Source: Chitinophaga sp. CF418 | GTDB taxonomy: Bacteria; Bacteroidota; Bacteroidia; Chitinophagales; Chitinophagaceae | Assembly (NCBI RefSeq): GCF_900142925.1 | Contig: NZ_FRCN01000013.1 | Coordinates: 237,880-301,879, forward strand | Reading direction: 5' to 3' | DNA length: 64,000 nucleotides | Shown here: positions 51,979 through 60,267 of the stretch, one piece after another | How the letters are laid out: every line of letters begins with the position of its first letter | Position numbering within the stretch: the first letter of the stretch is position 1 | Notes under the pieces: model-generated | Seen by the model: only the letters and a program-made list of their open reading frames with translations | What the model was told of the DNA's origin: nothing | Databases searched by the model: none | Program-made: the position numbers and the translations under genes

Positions 51979-52746
51979 CTAGTGTTTTGTAGCAATAATG
52001 ATCAGTCTTGGCGAATGCTGTTCATCGTAACTATTGAAATGATAGTCTCCAAAGATATCTGTTATTTGTAAACCCTGGTGGGCGAACATTTCCTCAAAAT
52101 CGTGGAGGGTAAAGGCGCTTACATTCTCGGTAAATGTCGTCCGGTATAAGCGGGAACGATCCAGGATATTGATCTGCTTCTGGAATTTCCCATCATTCAT
52201 CTCCCGGGCAATATCGAACACCACCTCCCCTTTCTCTTTCACCTCAAAAGGCACCAGGTTGGCCTTCACATATGGACTGTTCAGATAGTCCAGCACCAGA
52301 CATCCTCCCGGTTTCAGGGCATTCCGCATGGTGCGCAATGCATTCTCGTTCTCCCTTTCTGTATCAAAATAACCAAAGCTGGTAAAAAAGTTAAATACAA
52401 GATCAAAATAGTTCACTCTAAAGGGCAGGCGCATATCATGCTGGTAAAAGCTGAGATGGTCATTTTCCTGTTTTTGGGCAATGTTAATGCTGCGGATGGA
52501 AAGATCTATACCTGTGACCGTATAACCCTTTGACGCCAGGTAACTGGAATGGCGGCCGGTACCACAGGCTACATCCAGCATGGTAGCATTAGCAGGCGGA
52601 CGCAGATAGTTCAACAGCTTGTCTATAAAAGTTGCTGCTTCTGCATTATCCCTGTTGTTGTACAACAGGTGATAGTAAGGAGAATTGAACCAATCTTTAA
52701 ACCATTGTTTTTGTATTTCCACTGCTAATTCATTAAAAACTTCCAT
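51979..52746 (-). CDS. Class I SAM-dependent methyltransferase
   Basis: A 255-residue enzyme. SAM-binding motif MLDVACGTGRHSSYLASKG at ~58-76, acidic residue after strand 2 in VTGIDLSIRS and LVFNFFTSFGYF at strand 4. It matches the UbiE/Methyltransf_25-type fold without a distinct substrate signature. It lies two bases before the PAP2 gene and 23 bases after the sulfatase-fold gene, so it is part of the same operon. The acceptor could be a lipid or a small molecule; unknown. Confidence 0.85.
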   Translation of the reverse strand: MEVFNELAVEIQKQWFKDWFNSPYYHLLYNNRDNAEAATFIDKLLNYLRPPANATMLDVACGTGRHSSYLASKGYTVTGIDLSIRSINIAQKQENDHLSFYQHDMRLPFRVNYFDLVFNFFTSFGYFDTERENENALRTMRNALKPGGCLVLDYLNSPYVKANLVPFEVKEKGEVVFDIAREMNDGKFQKQINILDRSRLYRTTFTENVSAFTLHDFEEMFAHQGLQITDIFGDYHFNSYDEQHSPRLIIIATKH

Positions 52747-52769
52747 GATCAGATGAACGCCCCAAAGCT

Positions 52770-54782
52770 CTATTTTTTATTATTAAACATCAAATATCGG
52801 GTGCTTTCGTAAAATGCACGCGTTAAATTATCGAGCGCTTTTGCCGTATCCGGATATTGCGCGCTTACATTTTTCAACGGATCTCCCAGCATGTCGTACA
52901 GATAGGCATCCTGGGTCTTTGTATTGATCTCATACATATAGCGTTCCCCGATCATAGATATGTATCCCTGGAGGTTCTTGGCGTAGGAAGCAAAAGCATA
53001 CCTGTTTGTCTGCGCAGCATCCAGCATATCCCGTCCCAGTGTATAATTCTTTACCGGCATGCCCACCAGTTTCGCCATTGTCGGGTAAATATCTACCAGG
53101 CTGACCGCATAGTTGATCACTTCGGGCTTTATTAAAGCCGGGGCATAAATAAAACAGGTGGAATGGACTGACCCGCTAACCAGTTCATACTCGGGAGTAG
53201 GCATAAAATGATAAGGATTCAGGGTGCAATTATGATCTCCAAACATGATGAAGATGGTATTATCCAGGTATCCTCCCTTTTTCGCCAGGTCAATCAGATG
53301 CCCTACGTTATAATCCTCATAACGAATAGCGTTGAGCTGCTCTATAGAAACAAATCCTGACTTTTTAAACTGCTCTTTATCAATATCCTTGCTGGTTACT
53401 TTCTTAAAATCGCCGCCCCCGTTTGTGATGGTATAGGGAGGATGATTGTCTGCCAGCTGCAGGAAAGCCACAAAAGGCTGTTGCCTTTTGCCCGCGTCCC
53501 TGAATATTTCGTCAGCTTCTGTGATCAGGTCGAAGTCAGATACGCCCCATACGTCCGCTTTAGGCGCCTTATAATAGCCTTCTTCATAGATCTTCACGCC
53601 ATCCACATTATTCGTAAATACCGCCCTGATATTGGCCCAGTTGGTATTTCCTCCCAGCAGATAATATTTCTCATATCCTTTGAACTGGTCCAGTACTACC
53701 CGCTGGTCAATCATCTTCGGATGACGGGAAGCTGTTTTGGTCATACTGACATCGGGCAGCCCAGTGGTTACACCGTACACCGTTCTTGCGGTACTGACAG
53801 CAGGTACGTAGAAGTTACGGAAAAGGATCCCGCTGTCTGCCAGCCTTTTCATATTGGGCGTGGGTTGCATCGGGTTATTGTACATGCTGGTAATGGCCGC
53901 TCCGGTCGATTCCAGCATGACCAGTATCACGTTCATTTTCTTCCTGTCTGCACCGGGAATATCACGCATGAAGTTCAGTTTCTCCGCATCGGGCTGTTGC
54001 ACTCCCAGATACCGCGCCATTACGGGATACAGCTCTCTTGTCTTTTTTATATCGTAGGTATCCGTTTTGCCGGACATATTGGAAACATAGTACAAAACAG
54101 GATTCAGCGCCAGGCTGGTCACTCCGTTATCCCTTGTGAACATTGCCTGGCTCCAGCGCAGAGGAAAATAGGCTATACTGGCATAAATACCGGCAGCGAA
54201 GAGGACTACCACTGAGAACAGCCAACCGCTGTATTTCCAATTGCTCAGTTTCACAACTGGTTCCTTTGCCAGCTGGTAATAGGAACGAATGAACTGGTAA
54301 GAGATCAGGAACAGGAACAGGCCGATTCCCACCATCGTACGTACCACCGGATAGCTCTGCCATAACATCCTGGCATTGTCAGCCCGCTCTCCATAGGCCA
54401 GGAAACGGGTAATGGTAGGATCCATGCGCAGGCCCAGGTAAGCGTAATGGCCCAGGTCGAACACATATGCAAATGTCAGCACCAGGTACACCAGGAAGAG
54501 ATAGACAAAAACCGGCTTTCTGATGGCCGGTTTTGTAAAAAAGTTATTTCTGAAAATGAAAGTAAGCAGCAATAAAGGAACGGTCAGGATGAGGGCAAGA
54601 CGCATATCGAATCTCAGCCCCAGCGTCCATGCCTTCAGGATGGCCCCACTGTCTGTAACGGTGGTTTTGAAGAAAAACAAAAAGAAAACCAGACGAAAAA
54701 CGACCATGAAGAGATATAGGAATAAGGCCTGGATAATCACGTATCGAATATACCGGGGTATACTCTTCCATAAATATTTCAT
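52770..54782 (-). CDS. LTA-synthase-like sulfatase-fold membrane enzyme
   Basis: A 670-residue protein. I start at ATG 54782, directly before the first membrane helix (MKYLWKSIPRYIRYVIIQAL) and 31 bases after a TACTTTTG -7 element; the frame stays open further upstream. About five membrane helices (~10-215) precede an extracytoplasmic sulfatase/alkaline-phosphatase-fold domain (~270-640) with MLESTGAAITSMYNN, VSTARTVYGVTTGLP (nucleophilic Thr region) and MFGDHNCTLN (metal ligands). Gram-negative members transfer phosphoglycerol or phosphoethanolamine to glycans or lipids; lipoteichoic acid itself is not expected here. Confidence 0.88.
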   Translation of the reverse strand: MKYLWKSIPRYIRYVIIQALFLYLFMVVFRLVFFLFFFKTTVTDSGAILKAWTLGLRFDMRLALILTVPLLLLTFIFRNNFFTKPAIRKPVFVYLFLVYLVLTFAYVFDLGHYAYLGLRMDPTITRFLAYGERADNARMLWQSYPVVRTMVGIGLFLFLISYQFIRSYYQLAKEPVVKLSNWKYSGWLFSVVVLFAAGIYASIAYFPLRWSQAMFTRDNGVTSLALNPVLYYVSNMSGKTDTYDIKKTRELYPVMARYLGVQQPDAEKLNFMRDIPGADRKKMNVILVMLESTGAAITSMYNNPMQPTPNMKRLADSGILFRNFYVPAVSTARTVYGVTTGLPDVSMTKTASRHPKMIDQRVVLDQFKGYEKYYLLGGNTNWANIRAVFTNNVDGVKIYEEGYYKAPKADVWGVSDFDLITEADEIFRDAGKRQQPFVAFLQLADNHPPYTITNGGGDFKKVTSKDIDKEQFKKSGFVSIEQLNAIRYEDYNVGHLIDLAKKGGYLDNTIFIMFGDHNCTLNPYHFMPTPEYELVSGSVHSTCFIYAPALIKPEVINYAVSLVDIYPTMAKLVGMPVKNYTLGRDMLDAAQTNRYAFASYAKNLQGYISMIGERYMYEINTKTQDAYLYDMLGDPLKNVSAQYPDTAKALDNLTRAFYESTRYLMFNNKK

Positions 54783-54812
54783 GTAAACGCAGCTGTTGAT
54801 TAATTTGACATG

Positions 54813-54820
54813 CAAAAGTA
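54813..54820 (-). promoter_or_regulatory. Candidate -7 element of the sulfatase-fold gene
   Basis: TACTTTTG on the minus strand, an exact TAnnTTTG match, 31 bases before ATG 54782. This supports the shorter start. No -33 element at the proper distance. Confidence 0.4.
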
Positions 54821-54902
54821 TGCTAAACTGTGGCATAAATGAAAAACGGGGCAAAGTTTCCTAACCCCTATATAAATGGCTCACATTAAAACTATAACAC
54901 AT

Positions 54903-54926
54903 CTATTTAAATTGATATTTAAATAG
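54903..54926. promoter_or_regulatory. Perfect 10-bp inverted repeat between divergent genes
   Basis: CTATTTAAAT - TGAT - ATTTAAATAG, 26 bases before the -33 element of glmM and between it and the divergent sulfatase-fold gene. Size and symmetry would suit a dimeric regulator. The AT-only character makes chance or a bent-DNA effect possible. Confidence 0.4.
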
Positions 54927-54951
54927 AAAGGAGTGCTATATATTTAATTCA

Positions 54952-54983
54952 TTTGTCTATTGCTGATTGTAATTTTATATTTG
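54952..54983 (+). promoter_or_regulatory. Promoter of glmM
   Basis: TTTG at 54952-54955, a 20-base spacer and TATATTTG at 54976-54983: a full match to the Bacteroidota housekeeping promoter. Expected start near 54990, leaving a leader of about 18 bases before the GTG start codon. Confidence 0.7.
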
Positions 54984-55007
54984 CCCTTCCTTTAAAAATT
55001 GAAATTC

Positions 55008-56390
55008 GTGGCACTGATCAAATCGATTTCTGGCATTCGCGGAACTATCGGGGGCAAACCAGGAGAGGGACTCTCTCCTCTCGATGTTGTAAAGTTCACA
55101 GCTGCATTCGGCACATGGCTCACCAAACAATCCGACAATAAAAAAGTAGTAATAGGGCGGGACGGACGCATTTCAGGCGAAATGGTAAAACAACTCGTAG
55201 TTGCTACCCTCAACGGATTGGGCCTGGATGTTGTGGATCTGGACCTTTCTACCACCCCTACAGTTGAAGTGGCTGTAAAGGCAGAGCAGGCTGCAGGTGG
55301 TATCATTCTCACGGCCAGCCACAATCCCAGGGAATGGAACGCCCTGAAACTGCTGAACAGTGAAGGTGAATTCATATCCGGCGATGACGGAGCTATAGTA
55401 CTCGATCTTGCAGCACGCGAAGACTTCTCTTTTGCAGATGTCAACAAACTTGGCACCTATCAGAAAGATGACAGCTACCTGCAGAAGCACATTGACATGG
55501 TAGTGAACTATCCGCTGGTAGATGTTCCGGCTATCAAGGCCCGTAACTTTAAAGTAGTGGTAGATGCTGTCAACTCTACGGGTGCTATCTTCATTCCCGC
55601 CCTGCTGAAAGCATTGGGAGTGGAAGAAGTGACCGTACTGTTCGATGAAGTAAATGGACGTTTTAGCCATAATCCGGAGCCACTGCCTGAAAACCTTACT
55701 GCATTAAGTAATGAAGTGAATAAGTCCAGCGCCGACCTGGGTATTGCTGTAGATCCCGACGTGGACCGCCTCTGCTTCGTATGTGAAGACGGTAGCATGT
55801 TTGGTGAAGAATACACCCTGGTGGCAGTAGCTGATTATATATTGAAAAGCCGCAAAGGAAACACTGTTTCCAACCTTTCTTCCACACAGGCACTGAAAGA
55901 TGTGACCCTGAAGAACGGAGGAGAATACCATCCTTCCGCAGTAGGAGAAGTAAATGTGGTGCGCAAAATGAAAGAAGTAAACGCGGTGATCGGCGGTGAG
56001 GGTAATGGCGGTATTATAGTACCAGACCTGCACTACGGCCGTGATGCGCTGATCGGTATAGGCCTCTTCCTCAGCCATGTGGCACAGAGCAAAAAGAACC
56101 TGAAAGCCCTGCGCAACAGTTATCCAGACTACTTTATTTCCAAAAACAAAATAGAGCTTGACAAAGGCGTTGATGTAGTTACAATTTTTGACAAGATCAA
56201 GGGTAAATACAGGAATCAGCCTATTAACATCGAAGACGGCCTGAAAATAGAGTTTGACAGGGACTGGGTACACTTACGTACCTCCAATACGGAACCTATT
56301 ATCCGTATTTACGCGGAAAGCCAGAATGAGACCACGGCAGATAATATTGCCAAACGTATCATGCAGGACATCCGTGAGTTTATGCACTAA
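55008..56390 (+). CDS. glmM: Phosphoglucosamine mutase
   Basis: A 460-residue phosphohexomutase. Phosphoserine loop TASHNPREWN with Ser104; metal-binding loop DPDVDRLCF; sugar-binding loop GGEGNGGIIVPDLHYGRDA; phosphate-binding RTSNTEPIIRIYAE near the C terminus. I choose GTG 55008 because Bacteroidota members begin with M-x-LIKSISGIRGTIGG; a TTG at 54999 is the alternative. It isomerises glucosamine-6-phosphate to glucosamine-1-phosphate for peptidoglycan and lipopolysaccharide; phosphomannomutase activity cannot be excluded by sequence alone. It has its own promoter and terminator. Confidence 0.9.
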   Translation: MALIKSISGIRGTIGGKPGEGLSPLDVVKFTAAFGTWLTKQSDNKKVVIGRDGRISGEMVKQLVVATLNGLGLDVVDLDLSTTPTVEVAVKAEQAAGGIILTASHNPREWNALKLLNSEGEFISGDDGAIVLDLAAREDFSFADVNKLGTYQKDDSYLQKHIDMVVNYPLVDVPAIKARNFKVVVDAVNSTGAIFIPALLKALGVEEVTVLFDEVNGRFSHNPEPLPENLTALSNEVNKSSADLGIAVDPDVDRLCFVCEDGSMFGEEYTLVAVADYILKSRKGNTVSNLSSTQALKDVTLKNGGEYHPSAVGEVNVVRKMKEVNAVIGGEGNGGIIVPDLHYGRDALIGIGLFLSHVAQSKKNLKALRNSYPDYFISKNKIELDKGVDVVTIFDKIKGKYRNQPINIEDGLKIEFDRDWVHLRTSNTEPIIRIYAESQNETTADNIAKRIMQDIREFMH

Positions 56391-56414
56391 TTTTCAATTA
56401 CTTAGAATATATTA

Positions 56415-56457
56415 AACCGGCGGATGCATGTATTTGTGTCCGCCGGTTGTTTTTTTG
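56415..56457 (+). terminator. Terminator of glmM
   Basis: AACCGGCGGA / TCCGCCGGTT with a 14-base loop, followed by a run of Ts (GTTTTTTTG). It lies 24 bases after the glmM stop codon. Confidence 0.9.
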
Positions 56458-56535
56458 AGATTGCGCTGTATTTTCTAAAAAAATCAGACATTTGTGTCCG
56501 CCAACGGCATTTTTTTATCAAAAACCACCACCACC

Positions 56536-57663
56536 TTGAAAAGAATTTATTTTGATAATGCAGCCACCACGGCGCTGGATAAAGACGTGCTGGATGTGAT
56601 GCTGCCTTACCTGACAGAAAAGTTTGGAAATCCTTCTTCCATCTATTCGTATGGCCGCGAAACAAGACTGGCCATCGAAAACGCACGTAAATCCGTAGCA
56701 AAGATCCTGAACGCACATCCGGGAGAGATCTTTTTTACCTCAGGTGGTACTGAAAGCACCAATACTGCGGTGACTGCGGCTATCCACAACCTGGGTTGCA
56801 GGCATATCATTTCTTCTGAAATTGAGCACCATGCCACTCTCCATTCCGTGGAGCATGCCCATTCAAAAGACAAGATCAGGCTAAGTAATGTAAGGTTGCT
56901 GCCCGACGGTCATGTGGATATGGCACACCTGCGCGAACTGCTGGCCAATTCTTCTGAACGTTGCCTGGTAAGCCTGATGCATGCCAACAATGAAATCGGT
57001 AATCTGCTGGATATTCATGCTGTAGGTAACCTCTGCAAGGAATTTGACGCCATCTTCCATTCGGATACCGTACAGACGGTAGGACACTATGCTTTTGACC
57101 TGCGTCATACACCTGTGCATTTCATCAATGGTTCCGGTCACAAATTCCATGGTCCTAAAGGTGTAGGTATTCTTTATATTAATGAAAATGTGAAGATCAC
57201 ACCGTTCATTCATGGTGGCGCCCAGGAACGTAACATGCGCGCCGGCACTGAGAATGTATATGGTATTGTTGGTTTTGCCAAAGCGCTGGAACTGGCTACC
57301 GAACATATGGAAGAGCATAGTAAGTACATTAATGACCTGCGTATGTATATGATGGATCAGTTAAAACAACATATACCTGGAGTGAGTCACAACGGCGACC
57401 TCTATGGTCGCAGCCTGTACACTGTACTGAACGTGTCCTTCCCTAAAACAGAGAAGAGTGAAATGTTGCTCTTCAACCTGGACATCAATGGCATCTGTGC
57501 ATCCGGCGGCAGTGCCTGTACTTCCGGCGCTGATGCAGGTTCTCACGTTATCCGCGCCATCAACAGTGATCCCAACAGAATTGCTGTACGTTTCTCTTTC
57601 GCTAAAGACAATACGAAAGAAGAAATAGATGAAGTGATCACAAGGTTGAAAGAAATTGTCTAA
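56536..57663 (+). CDS. Cysteine desulfurase, NifS/IscS-like
   Basis: A ~375-residue PLP enzyme. The start chosen is TTG 56536, giving MKRIYFDNAATTALDKDVL as in the family; a GTG at 56494 is the alternative and there is no suitable ATG. The PLP-binding Lys lies in INGSGHKFHGPKG and the catalytic persulfide Cys in CASGGSACTSG. The sequence TGGTESTN lies near the phosphate site. It supplies sulfur for Fe-S clusters or tRNA thiolation. It stands alone, without iscU or suf genes, which is common in this phylum. Ends at a shared terminator. Confidence 0.9.
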   Translation: MKRIYFDNAATTALDKDVLDVMLPYLTEKFGNPSSIYSYGRETRLAIENARKSVAKILNAHPGEIFFTSGGTESTNTAVTAAIHNLGCRHIISSEIEHHATLHSVEHAHSKDKIRLSNVRLLPDGHVDMAHLRELLANSSERCLVSLMHANNEIGNLLDIHAVGNLCKEFDAIFHSDTVQTVGHYAFDLRHTPVHFINGSGHKFHGPKGVGILYINENVKITPFIHGGAQERNMRAGTENVYGIVGFAKALELATEHMEEHSKYINDLRMYMMDQLKQHIPGVSHNGDLYGRSLYTVLNVSFPKTEKSEMLLFNLDINGICASGGSACTSGADAGSHVIRAINSDPNRIAVRFSFAKDNTKEEIDEVITRLKEIV

Positions 57664-57690
57664 ACGATAATAGTCTATAGTTAATAAAAA

Positions 57691-57731
57691 GAAAACGGTA
57701 AATAGCAGATCGCTCTTTACCGTTTCTTTTT
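57691..57731. terminator. Bidirectional terminator between nifS-like and LytTR genes
   Basis: AAACGGTAAA / TTTACCGTTT with a 13-base loop, flanked by A-rich and T-rich runs. It lies between two convergent stop codons (57663 and 57756). Confidence 0.88.
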
Positions 57732-57755
57732 TATGTTATTAATATTGCAGACTGA

Positions 57756-58466
57756 TTAACTGTTCCGGTTGATCACGTCATAGAATTTCTCCCTATAGCC
57801 ATCACTGATAGGGATAGACTGGTTGGCGATCATCACGGTATTTTTCTCTACAGAATTGATCTTATTCAGCGACACTACATAAGAGCGGTGCACCCTGATG
57901 AATTTATCTGCAGGCAAACGTGTTTCAAATGATTTGAGGCTGCGCAGTGTAAGTACTGGCTGAAATGGTGTATAAATTTTCGTATAATCTTTCAGTGCTT
58001 CGATGAATAAAATATCTTCCAGGTTGATCTTAATGATCTTGTATTCTGTCTTGATAAAGATGTAGTCATTGACATGCCCGTTGTTGCTGTCCCCGTTCTT
58101 CTGCTGGGACATACTTCTCAGTTCCAGGGCCTTGGTGGCGGATCTGAGAAAACGTTCAAAAGGCACTGGCTTTAGCAGATAATCCACCACCTCAAGATCG
58201 AATCCTTCAAGTGCATACTCTCCATATGCAGTGGTAAAGATCACCATGGGGGGATACTTCAGGGATTTCATCAATTGAATACCTGTGATATCCGGCATTT
58301 TAATATCGAGGAATAGCAGGTCTACCCGCTCCTCCTGTAGAAAACGTAAAGCCTCCGTCGCATTTTCAAATGTACCCACCAGCTGCAGGAAAGGAACCTT
58401 CCTGGCGAAGTCTGTAATTATTTCCAATGCCAGTGGTTCGTCATCCACCGCTATGCACCTGATCAT
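57756..58466 (-). CDS. LytTR-family response regulator
   Basis: A 236-residue regulator. Receiver domain (~1-120) with acidic pocket VDDEPLALE, phospho-acceptor Asp in LLFLDIKMPDITG (~54), Thr in VIFTTAYGEYALEGFD and Lys in YLLKPVPFER. LytTR DNA-binding domain ~138-236 (FIKTEYKIIKINLEDILFIE, FIRVHRSYVVSLNKI). It overlaps the kinase gene by 26 bases, so the two form a cognate pair. LytTR regulators bind repeated ~10-base motifs; TGTTAA repeats upstream of this operon (59751-59787) are candidate sites. Confidence 0.93.
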   Translation of the reverse strand: MIRCIAVDDEPLALEIITDFARKVPFLQLVGTFENATEALRFLQEERVDLLFLDIKMPDITGIQLMKSLKYPPMVIFTTAYGEYALEGFDLEVVDYLLKPVPFERFLRSATKALELRSMSQQKNGDSNNGHVNDYIFIKTEYKIIKINLEDILFIEALKDYTKIYTPFQPVLTLRSLKSFETRLPADKFIRVHRSYVVSLNKINSVEKNTVMIANQSIPISDGYREKFYDVINRNS

Positions 58467-59703
58467 TTTTCAACACGATTTTTAAATCAACAATAAATTG
58501 GTTTTCAGATTCTGTGATTTCCAGATCGTGGTCACCGGTGTACAATAATTCCAACCGTTTACGCACATTCTGTAGGCCTATTCCCCCTTTTTCGGCCACG
58601 CGCTTTCTAAAGCGGCTGTTTTCCACCACCAGCCTCACCTGGTTCCTTTCTATAGCCAGTGCAATGGCAATGAAAGACGGTTCGGCATAACTGATCCCAT
58701 GTTTAAAGGCATTCTCGACAAACGGCACCAGCAACATGGGCTCTATTTTCAATCCCACCGGATTTCCCTGCACAGCATAATCCACCACTATATCGTCCGG
58801 CATTCTCAAACGTTGAATATCAATATAATCCTCCAGGTATTGCAGCTCCTGTTGCAACTGCACCTTATCCTCGTTGGAGTCATAGATCATGTACCGCATG
58901 ATAGTAGACAGTTTGACAATAGCGTGTTCTGTCTGTGCGGAATGTTTATGCGCCAGGGAGTAGATAGTGTTTAGACAGTTGAAAAGGAAGTGAGGATTAA
59001 TCTGAGACTTTAAAAATTTTAATTCTGCGTTCAGATTCTCCACTTTCAGGGCTTCCCTTTGCTGCTCACTCTTAAACCATTCCTGCGCGATCTTGATAAA
59101 ACCGCTCATAAAAAGCATGAGCAATGCTGCAAAAACCGACTTCCGCAATATTTCCGGGAAAAGGATATAGTCGAGGAAAGATAGTTCCCGCCGGGCGTTA
59201 ATAAATTCCATTTTCCTGAACCCCATCGAGTCATTCAGCGTAGCCCCGGCATAAGGCGGGGCGTTCCGTTCCCGGTATACCTCCTTTGACTGCAAACGGC
59301 CCTCCAGCAAATGGTATCGCATAAACGCAGGAGGTGGCGGAGCAAATCCCGCTTCCCTGTCCCTGTTTGGCGTCATGACCGTTTCCTGGGAAGCGAACGT
59401 TTTCCAAAAAACATACTCCGTAACTGCCTGTTGCACAATGATGAATACCAACATTAATACAACAAAAGACAAATAGTAGACTATTTTCTTTAATGTGAAA
59501 AAACGGGGGATCAGTACATAAAAATTGAGATAAAACAATCCTATGAGGAAGAGGTTATCAACTATTTCCCGAGCGAAGAACCAGGGGTGCTGGATCTTGA
59601 TCCGGTAGATAAAAAAAGGAAAGAACAGGAAACAGGTCCAAACTACAATATGCAGTCCTATGTTGAATAGCCGGTTCTTATAGAGTTGTTTTAAATTTAT
59701 CAT
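58441..59703 (-). CDS. LytS-type sensor histidine kinase
   Basis: A ~420-residue kinase. Start ATG 59703 (MINLKQLYKNRLF); three upstream codons are also open. Four membrane helices (~15-130 and ~205-225: LHIVVWTCFLFFPFF, IGLFYLNFYVLI, LSFVVLMLVFIIVQQ, KSVFAALLMLFMSGF) surround a loop; then the His_kinase domain with phospho-His in NPHFLFNCLNTIYS (~249) and an ATPase part (MLLVPFVENAFKHGIS, GGIGLQNVRKRLELL). No periplasmic sensor domain is obvious. The signal is unknown. Confidence 0.92.
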   Translation of the reverse strand: MINLKQLYKNRLFNIGLHIVVWTCFLFFPFFIYRIKIQHPWFFAREIVDNLFLIGLFYLNFYVLIPRFFTLKKIVYYLSFVVLMLVFIIVQQAVTEYVFWKTFASQETVMTPNRDREAGFAPPPPAFMRYHLLEGRLQSKEVYRERNAPPYAGATLNDSMGFRKMEFINARRELSFLDYILFPEILRKSVFAALLMLFMSGFIKIAQEWFKSEQQREALKVENLNAELKFLKSQINPHFLFNCLNTIYSLAHKHSAQTEHAIVKLSTIMRYMIYDSNEDKVQLQQELQYLEDYIDIQRLRMPDDIVVDYAVQGNPVGLKIEPMLLVPFVENAFKHGISYAEPSFIAIALAIERNQVRLVVENSRFRKRVAEKGGIGLQNVRKRLELLYTGDHDLEITESENQFIVDLKIVLKNDQVHSGG

Positions 59704-59750
59704 GTAGCCCAAAAGCGCGATAAACTTACACTCAATTCCCGTAAAGAGGC

Positions 59751-59787
59751 TGTTAAAATTTGTTAAGTGTAGTAAAAGGAATGTTAA
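59751..59787. promoter_or_regulatory. Helically phased TGTTAA repeats upstream of the LytS/LytTR operon
   Basis: TGTTAA begins at 59751, 59761 and 59782 (spacing 10 and 21 bases, whole turns), with TGTTAAAATTT given twice (59751-59761 and 59782-59792) and an inverted copy TTAACA at 59851-59856. All lie within 150 bases upstream of the kinase start. Such direct repeats are typical binding sites of LytTR regulators; autoregulation is inferred. Confidence 0.4.
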
Positions 59788-59880
59788 AATTTCTGGGGAA
59801 TAAAAGACCTATATGGCCAAATACAGTACTGTGGCCAATATTAATATAAGTTAACATGTATCTACCGGGAGCTTTTAGTG

Positions 59881-60267
59881 CTACTCTACTCCGGCTATTT
59901 TCATATCAAGCAACTCTTGCCTGGTTAAGTCCGGTAATCCACCGGGATTTTTCCTAAGCTTGGCGGCAAGGAGTTCACCCACCTTCAGTGCATCGGCCTC
60001 TGTTTTGAAAGGCGTTCTGCCCATTATTACGGGGATGAAAGGTTGTTCAATGTAAGTATGGGTGCCTTTATTGATTTTGAAGCCCCATCCTCCCCCTTCG
60101 GGTTGAAACGTAACTACCGCAATGCTGTCATGCATTGCGGTAGCTGGCGCTTCTTCAGTATGCTCAGTTCTTTCAGTTTGTTTGGACGGCTGCTGGCAGG
60201 CTGCGAAGAACAGCGTTGCTGCCAGTACCGGCATACATACTACAGGAATAGACTTATAATTAGTCAT
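59881..60267 (-). CDS. DUF4907-family lipoprotein
   Basis: A ~128-residue lipoprotein of unknown function. ATG 60267 gives a signal peptide ending in a lipobox (AATLFFAACQQPS). The DUF4907 pattern GGGWGFKINKGTHTYIEQPFIPVIMG and FKTEADALKVGELLAAKL is split over ~60-112. It overlaps the Kelch lipoprotein gene by eight bases and follows it in the same operon; the two families commonly occur together in Bacteroidota. Confidence 0.82.
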   Translation of the reverse strand: MTNYKSIPVVCMPVLAATLFFAACQQPSKQTERTEHTEEAPATAMHDSIAVVTFQPEGGGWGFKINKGTHTYIEQPFIPVIMGRTPFKTEADALKVGELLAAKLRKNPGGLPDLTRQELLDMKIAGVE

